Assembly: GCA_944376955.1 (NCBI GenBank)
Contig: CALWEB010000140.1
Location: 1-8,005, forward strand
Direction of reading: 5' to 3'
Length of the DNA stretch: 8,005 nucleotides
Source of the DNA: an uncultured Agathobaculum sp.
Lineage (GTDB): Bacteria > Bacillota > Clostridia > Oscillospirales > Butyricicoccaceae
Shown: piece by piece, positions 6,497 to 8,005 of the stretch
How the letters are laid out: each line of letters starts with the position of its first letter
How positions within the stretch are numbered: position 1 is the first letter of the stretch
Translations under genes and position numbers: made by a program
Notes under the pieces: model-generated
Told to the model about the DNA's origin: nothing
Databases searched by the model: none
What the model saw: only the letters and a program-made list of their open reading frames with translations

Positions 6497-7990
6497 TTAC
6501 TCCTTGTCTTTGTTCCCGCCGGCCTCCTTATCCGCGCCGAGCGGGATTTCGTTTTCGAACATGTTCTTTTCCGCCTGTTCGGGTACCGGGATCGGATACT
6601 CGCCCGAGAAACAAGCGTCACAGAAGCCCAGCTTACAGCCCACGGCGATCTTGCGCGCGGCCTCCAGCGACAGGAAGCCCAGACTATCCACACCGATAAT
6701 CTCACGCATCTCCTCAACTGTGCGACCGTGCGCCAGAAGCTGGCTGCGCTCCGGGATATCCGTACCAAAAAAGCAGGGATGCCGGAACGGCGGCGCCGAG
6801 ATGCGCATATGCACCTCGGCTGCACCTGCGTCACGCAGCAGCTTGACCAGCCGCGCACAGGTCGTGCCGCGCACAATCGAATCATCGACCATGATGACGC
6901 GCTTTCCCTCGACCGCAGTGCGCAGGGCATTGAGTTTGAGGCGCACCGAGCGCTCACGCTTGTCCTGTCCCGGCTGGATGAAGGTGCGGGCAATATAGCG
7001 GTTTTTGATCAGGCCGACACCGTACGGAATGCCGGAAAACTTGGCATAACCAATCGCTGCGGGGATGCCGGAATCCGGCACACCGATGACCACGTCCGCG
7101 CCGACCGGATGTTCAATCGACAGATATTTACCGGCCTCCTGCCGGGCAAGCTCGACGCTTGCGCCGTCGATAATCGAATCCGGACGGGCAAAATAGATAT
7201 ACTCAAACACACAGGCTGTACTCTTGCACTGCACACCGCAGTGCATTGAGCGCAACTGGCCATTTTCAACCACGCAGACCTCGCCCGGCTCGACATCACG
7301 CACAAAGGTTGCACCCAGCGCGTCGAGCGCGCAGGTCTCGGATGCGAAAATATAACAGCCGTCCAGCAAACCGATGCACAGCGGACGGAACCCGTGCGGG
7401 TCGCGCGCGGCGATCAGCTTGCGCGGACTCATCACAACCAGCGAATACGCGCCTTCGATGATGCCCATGGTGTTCTTGACCGCCTCTTCAATGCTGCCGC
7501 ATTTGAGGCGTTCGTTGACGATCGTGTACACCAGTACTTCGGTGTCGTTGGAAGAGCGGAAAATGCCGCCGTTCAGCTCAATGCGGCGGCGCAGCTCACC
7601 CGCGTTGACCAAGTTGCCGTTGTGCGCCACGGCAAGGTTGCCTTTGACGTGTGTAATGGCAATCGGCTGCGCGTTTTCACGCGACTGCTTGCCGGTCGTC
7701 GAATAGCGCACGTGACCGACAGCCATCGAGCCGGGCATACCATCCAGAATCTGCTGGTTAAATACCTGACTAACCAAGCCGACGTCCTTATGGCAGCGGA
7801 TGACGCCGCGGTTGTTGACCGCAATGCCCGCTGCCTCCTGTCCGCGGTGCTGCAAGGCGAACAATGCTACATACGCTTCGTGCGCGGCTGCAATCTCCTT
7901 GCCCTCCGGTGCGGCGATGCCGAACACGCCGCACTCTTCGTGTACCTTATCAAACGGGGTTTTACTTTGCTTTAGAATACGATATTTCAT
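6497..7990 (-). CDS. purF: Amidophosphoribosyltransferase (glutamine PRPP amidotransferase), canonical copy
   Basis: Cytoplasmic enzyme of the first committed purine step: PRPP + glutamine + water to 5-phosphoribosylamine + glutamate + PPi. The 497-residue product has an N-terminal Ntn-type glutaminase domain and a C-terminal type I phosphoribosyltransferase domain. A 19-residue leader precedes the nucleophile Cys20 (EECGVFGI); in the B. subtilis family this leader is a propeptide removed autocatalytically (11 residues there). Glutamine-site motifs are intact: QHRGQE (47-52), HVRYSTTG (93-100), AHNGNL (122-127) and SSNDTE (146-151). The PRPP loop VIMVDDSIVRGTT is at 365-377, and the flexible-loop motif RTFIQPGQ is at 335-342. 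Cys260, Cys406, Cys457 and Cys460 match the four [4Fe-4S] ligands of the B. subtilis-type enzyme, suggesting oxygen-sensitive stability. The Lys/Glu-rich tail (about 470-497) is probably disordered. The ATG at 7990 is the only Met before the nucleophile; its Shine-Dalgarno (AAGGCAG) is weak, and the promoter is outside the window. The stop lies 3 bases before the next gene. Confidence 0.97.
   Translation of the reverse strand: MKYRILKQSKTPFDKVHEECGVFGIAAPEGKEIAAAHEAYVALFALQHRGQEAAGIAVNNRGVIRCHKDVGLVSQVFNQQILDGMPGSMAVGHVRYSTTGKQSRENAQPIAITHVKGNLAVAHNGNLVNAGELRRRIELNGGIFRSSNDTEVLVYTIVNERLKCGSIEEAVKNTMGIIEGAYSLVVMSPRKLIAARDPHGFRPLCIGLLDGCYIFASETCALDALGATFVRDVEPGEVCVVENGQLRSMHCGVQCKSTACVFEYIYFARPDSIIDGASVELARQEAGKYLSIEHPVGADVVIGVPDSGIPAAIGYAKFSGIPYGVGLIKNRYIARTFIQPGQDKRERSVRLKLNALRTAVEGKRVIMVDDSIVRGTTCARLVKLLRDAGAAEVHMRISAPPFRHPCFFGTDIPERSQLLAHGRTVEEMREIIGVDSLGFLSLEAARKIAVGCKLGFCDACFSGEYPIPVPEQAEKNMFENEIPLGADKEAGGNKDKE
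6500..6505 (-). promoter_or_regulatory. Ribosome binding site of the PurF paralogue
   Basis: AAGGAG on the coding strand lies 6 bases before the ATG at 6493 and covers the last codons of purF. It fixes the start at MGGFFGVV and so supports the view that no Cys-bearing N-terminal extension has been missed. Confidence 0.7.
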
Positions 7991-8005
7991 GGATCTGCCT
8001 TTTTT

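Noticed and set aside
5243..7249. A 668-codon open frame on the plus strand, opposite both purF-type genes
   Set aside because: It is antisense to two well-supported genes, its translation is rich in His/Arg/Ala/Leu with no domain pattern, and such frames are common opposite GC-rich coding sequence.
7991..8005. Poly-A/T tract at the window edge as a promoter or terminator element
   Set aside because: Only 15 bases upstream of purF are visible, too few to support a promoter, a riboswitch or a terminator call.

Overview
The window is an 8-gene stretch of a de novo purine biosynthesis operon. Every gene is on the minus strand, so the operon reads from about 7990 down to 1, and the genes are packed with gaps of 3-36 bases or 4-base ATGA overlaps. 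The upstream end (promoter or earlier pur genes) and the 3' end of the last gene (purD) lie outside the window. I see no tRNA, rRNA, CRISPR array, insertion sequence or other mobile element, and no gene-free stretch longer than 36 bases inside the operon.

The organism is most likely a moderately high-GC Clostridia member of the Oscillospiraceae/Butyricicoccaceae type (relatives of Faecalibacterium or Butyricicoccus). This is inferred from the B. subtilis-type PurF with Fe-S cysteines, strong AGGAGG-like ribosome binding sites, the split (non-PurH) last two steps, and the clostridial flavour of PurN and PurD. I cannot place it to genus from sequence alone.

Layout in transcription order: purF (7990-6497), a canonical glutamine PRPP amidotransferase for step 1; a second PurF-like protein (6493-5072) whose glutaminase site is destroyed but whose PRPP loop and four iron-sulfur cysteines are kept; purM (5035-3998), AIR synthetase, step 5; purN (3983-3360), GAR transformylase, step 3; a PurO-family IMP cyclohydrolase (3342-2617), step 10; a stand-alone PurH-type AICAR transformylase (2620-1445), step 9; a small multi-pass membrane protein of unknown function (1428-889); and purD (892 to beyond 1), GAR synthetase, step 2.

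Together the recognised enzymes turn PRPP, glutamine, glycine and 10-formyltetrahydrofolate into pathway intermediates and close the ring to IMP. Steps 4 and 6-8 (purL/Q/S, purE/K, purC, purB) are not in this window. The points most worth a second look are the PurF pseudo-amidotransferase next to the real PurF, the unexplained membrane protein translationally coupled to purD, the replacement of bifunctional PurH by two separate proteins, and a perfect 8-bp hairpin across the stop codon of the second purF-like gene.
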